From assembly GCA_936450465.1 (NCBI GenBank), contig OW388302.1, positions 55,122,959 through 55,186,958 of the forward strand: a stretch of 64,000 bases of DNA. The letters are read 5' to 3'. Source of the DNA: Gibbula magus (lineage: Eukaryota; Mollusca; Gastropoda; Trochida; Trochidae). This document shows positions 1 through 64,000 of this stretch, piece after piece (position 1 is the stretch's first letter; every line of letters begins with the position of its first letter). The position numbers were made by a program, and so were the translations under genes. The notes below the pieces were generated by a model. It was not told the origin of the DNA, ran no database searches, and was given only the letters and a program-made list of their open reading frames with translations.

Positions 1-371
1 TTAGTATCAAAATTATTCTGGTACACATTTCCACTTCTAACCCCTCACCCCTCACCCCTCAGCCCTCAGCCCTAACCCTTCCCAAGAGAGCTCCAAATTA
101 CTACATGCATCGCTTGAGAATCCTTTTTGTTGAGTGGTACATGACAGAAGGGGAGATTTTCACCTTTGCAACACGGCACAACACATATATCAACCAGATC
201 ACCATCCAACAAGCGTTAGTATGAACGATCAAGGCTCTAACACCACACTGGCTCAGTGTGCATGAAGTAATGCTATGACCTTGAACTATTTTGTTTCATC
301 TCAAGTTTGCGCAGGTAAAATCTGAAGATATTTGCTATCCCAGGATCAGACAGAGGAGTACCGGTACTTAC
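1..371. other. Intron after w54, with C-rich heptamer repeat
   Basis: Non-coding. Positions about 38-80 hold degenerate repeats of CCCCTCA/CCCTCAG. No exon matching the next VAB strand was found before position 1. Confidence 0.5.
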
Positions 372-61500
<61,129 letters not shown>

Positions 61501-62500
61501 CTGAAATAAGATAAAATAAGCTCAATGTATAAAACTATTAATTCTAGATATCATAACCGTACTGACCGAACACTGTAGTCTCTGGTGGATATAAAGCTGG
61601 GATAATCTATCGCTGGCCAGCAACTAATGATAGATTATTCCATTTACTAACAAGACATGATTCCTGTAAAATGGTCCACCCCCCCTTTAAATTGCCATTT
61701 TGGTGTTTCTAAAGTTTTATTTCCAAATATATTTATATAATATTCCTGTAGCAACTGCATTTGACTCCATCTCTTAGTATAACAACTTATTAACAAGTAT
61801 ATTTTATGACTTAATGACCCAAAATTTGGTCTATTTTGTGACTAATTGACCCCAAATTTGGTATATTTTTGTCCTCTCCTTGACAAAGATTCAGCTATCT
61901 CCCCAAATAATAGAATAATGTAAAAAATCTGGGTTAACAACTTCAAAAGGTTAGTTCATTCGATTGAACTGTTCAACCCCCTCAGATCTTAGTGATAATA
62001 CAGAGTTTGAATTAGGTTGCAGATCTGTCAATAGAAAAAAGTCCTTCACTCGAAGTAGTGAATATAAAGGGGGCAAACTAATATTGACTTAACTCTGAAG
62101 AGCATTACAGTGTAGAGATGTCATGAATGTTGTCGAAGATTTAACATTATGATACAGACATGTGACACAAGCTGATTGAAGTGGCAAGGTGTACTGAGGG
62201 TGTCTTTTTCAGGATTAGCTCACTTCAATATGTCTGAGCCGCTATTAAAGTCTGCAACACAATGTGCCCATTTTCTGTAGCTGGGGTAAGGAAGTTTGGT
62301 GGTTTGTGGTATTGCACTTGTGAAGTAATGGGAGAAAGTCTGCAAAATTATTGACAATACAATTTAACGATATTGTCATAAAACCATAAAAGTTAGCAAG
62401 GCGAACTGAAATGATGTGACGTCACTTGTATCACATCGACTTCTCCTATATCACAGTAGAGGTTGTTTCAAAAGAGAACAAGTGTTTGCCACTAACATGG
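61501..62500. other. First kilobase of the intron 5' of w1
   Basis: About 1 kb, AT-rich, with short direct repeats of GACCCCAAATTTGGT at about 61,816-61,862. No exon matching the VPS13 initiator segment. Confidence 0.45.
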
Positions 62501-62539
62501 CAATGTCCCCCGCCGGTGACATTGAGCTAGTAAGACACA

Positions 62540-63270
62540 TCATTGGAGCTACTTGGGTTCATGATATATCGTGTTAATAAGAGTTCTAAAAGTGGTCAAA
62601 GTGTTGTGGTGACCTTGAAAATAAGGTCAAGGTCACCAAATCGACTGGCGTCCGCGTCATCCTCCAATGTAGACTGACACAAAATTTGAAAACATTTGGT
62701 CCAACCGGTCATAATAAATGATGATAACAAGAGTTCGAAAAGTGGTCAAAGTGTTGTAGTGACTTTGAAAATCAGGTCAAGGTCACCAAAATCCCCTGGT
62801 ATCTGCGTTATCCCCCAGTGTAGACTGACACCAAATTTGAAGACTTTGAGTCCAACTGGTAAAGATATATATCGCGTTAACAAGAGTTAGAAAAGTGCTC
62901 AAAGTGTTGTGGTGACCTTGAAAATAAGGTCAAGGTCACCAAAATAAACTAGTGTCTGTGTCTTTCCCTAATGTAGGCTGACAACTAATTTGAAGACTTT
63001 GGATGCAATGTTTCATGAGATATCGCCTTAACAAGAGTTCAAAGATTGGTCAAAGTGTCATGGTGACCTTGAAAATAAGACCAAGGTCACCAAAATTGAC
63101 TGGTGTCTGCGTCTTCCCACAATGTAGGCAGACATGAAATTTGAAGACTTTGGATGCAACGCTTCATAAGATATCGCGTAAACAAGAAATGTGACGTACG
63201 AACGGACGTACGTACGGACGCCGCTGAATACATAGTCCCCCGTTCCGCGTTGCGGCGGGGGACAACTAGA
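62540..63270 (+). repeat. Dispersed element with ~150 bp modules and GTCCCCC hairpin
   Basis: Four modules (near 62,608, 62,758, 62,908 and 63,060) hold inverted GGTGACCTTGA / TCAAGGTCACC, then CACCAAATTTGAAGACTTTG. The right end has ACGGACGTACGTACGGACG and a hairpin with AGTCCCCCG and GCGGGGGAC. A diverged piece is at 20,815. Confidence 0.75.
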
Positions 63271-63271
63271 A

Positions 63272-63335
63272 ATTTGTGCATGTGATGCACTGTGATGCAC
63301 TGTGATGCACTGTGATGCACTGTGATGCACCCGCT
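63272..63335. repeat. 10 bp tandem repeat
   Basis: Five copies of GTGATGCACT. Confidence 0.9.
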
Positions 63336-63369
63336 CCAACTTTCAATCCATCCTTGTCCTCTTAACATT

Positions 63370-63835
63370 TTTCACTTATGATTTTGAGATGGATGTCGGA
63401 AAAGCTTCCTTATCCCATAATGCACTGATTTCAAACTGTTTCCGTGGAAACCAGAAAGAATATAAAAATCAGAATAACTAAGTAGCAAAAGGCACCATTC
63501 CAACACTAGGTCTAACCTCACACCAACTTTCGTGAAAATATACTGCATAGATTTTGAGAAAGAGGCCAGAAAGGTCACTACCCCCAATATGCACTGAGTT
63601 CAAACTGTTTCCATGGAAACCAGTAAAAATATACAAATCAGAATAACCTAATTAGCAAAAGGCACCACTCCAACACTAGGTCTAACCACATACCAAGTTT
63701 CGTAAAAGAAATATTGAATGGTTTTTGAAATATGGTCCGGAAAAGAAAGCATTTCGGAATCACGGAATCACGGAGTCACGGACGGAGGCAAAAACATTAT
63801 GTCCCCTGCAAAGCTTTGCAGGGGACATAATTAGA
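63370..63835 (+). repeat. Second dispersed element with ~200 bp modules and palindromic end
   Basis: Two modules (63,385 and 63,580) share TTCAAACTGTTTCC(A/G)TGGAAA, AGCAAAAGGCACCA(T/C)TCCAA and AACACTAGGTCTAACC. The right end has triple CACGGA words and a 36 bp perfect palindrome at 63,796-63,831. Confidence 0.75.
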
Positions 63836-63837
63836 GA

Positions 63838-64000
63838 GGTGAGGTGAGGTAATCTGCTGTTTAATGACGCATTCATATCCCATTGTTCATATTGCAATGA
63901 CAAGTACCATCAAGAAGGAAAGTGTTGAATCTCTGATGTTTGATGATTATGAGCGTCGGAATTAGACACACCCGAGTTGATATATTATCCTACACCCACA
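63838..64000. other. Right edge, possible SINE tail
   Basis: GAGGTGAGGTGAGG followed by TGTTTAATGACGC resembles the tail and core of the SINE family, but the body is not recognisable. Confidence 0.35.

Noticed and set aside
61501..64000. VPS13 initiator exon
   Set aside because: Searched by eye on the minus strand for the MVFES...LGDYV and LKLGIWGG segments; nothing matched, so exon 1 is presumed outside the window.

Overview
This is a metazoan, intron-rich nuclear window, most probably from a mollusc and perhaps a gastropod. The taxonomic hint comes from short interspersed elements with GTGAG-type tails and a TTTAACGCCGCTT core, together with dispersed GTCCCC-hairpin elements; no phylogeny could be run. 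There are no prokaryotic features.

One gene fills the window on the minus strand: a VPS13 bridge-type lipid-transfer protein of the VPS13A/C branch. I resolved 54 consecutive coding exons (numbered w1 to w54 in transcript order, from 61,500 down to 372). All junction phases agree, and they join into an uninterrupted frame of 6,473 nt (about 2,157 residues). The fragment starts inside the N-terminal chorein domain, runs through the repeated beta-groove rod and stops near the start of the VAB (SHR-BD) region. The initiator exon lies beyond 64,000. The rest of the VAB region, the ATG2_C-like region and the PH domain lie left of position 1. The rod carries one copy of the unit that is duplicated in vertebrate VPS13C, so the layout is VPS13A-like and probably ancestral.

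The introns hold almost everything else. Right part (44-64 kb): a 1.4 kb deletion derivative of a piggyBac element, arrays of 20, 28, 30 and 44 bp units next to splice sites, foldback elements, and dispersed elements at the far right. Middle (36-44 kb): a 6.16 kb piggyBac-superfamily element with matching ends and a transposase frame broken once. Next (27.6-36.0 kb): an 8.5 kb satellite of about 229 copies of a 37 bp unit, with higher-order periods of 11 and 21 units, all in one intron. Left part (0-27 kb): the C-proximal exons with 24, 33, 35 and 77 bp arrays, pogo/Tigger-like TA-flanked elements, tRNA- and 5S-like SINE copies, and a long-TIR element that carries a decayed fragment of a RecQ-like helicase gene.

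The most unusual theme is that many tandem arrays start at, or contain, VPS13 splice junctions. In three cases the repeated unit carries a copy of an authentic donor or acceptor with the adjoining exon bases, and in a fourth it includes the acceptor-side tract. One array stays in frame with its exon and would add a decapeptide repeat if the intron were retained.
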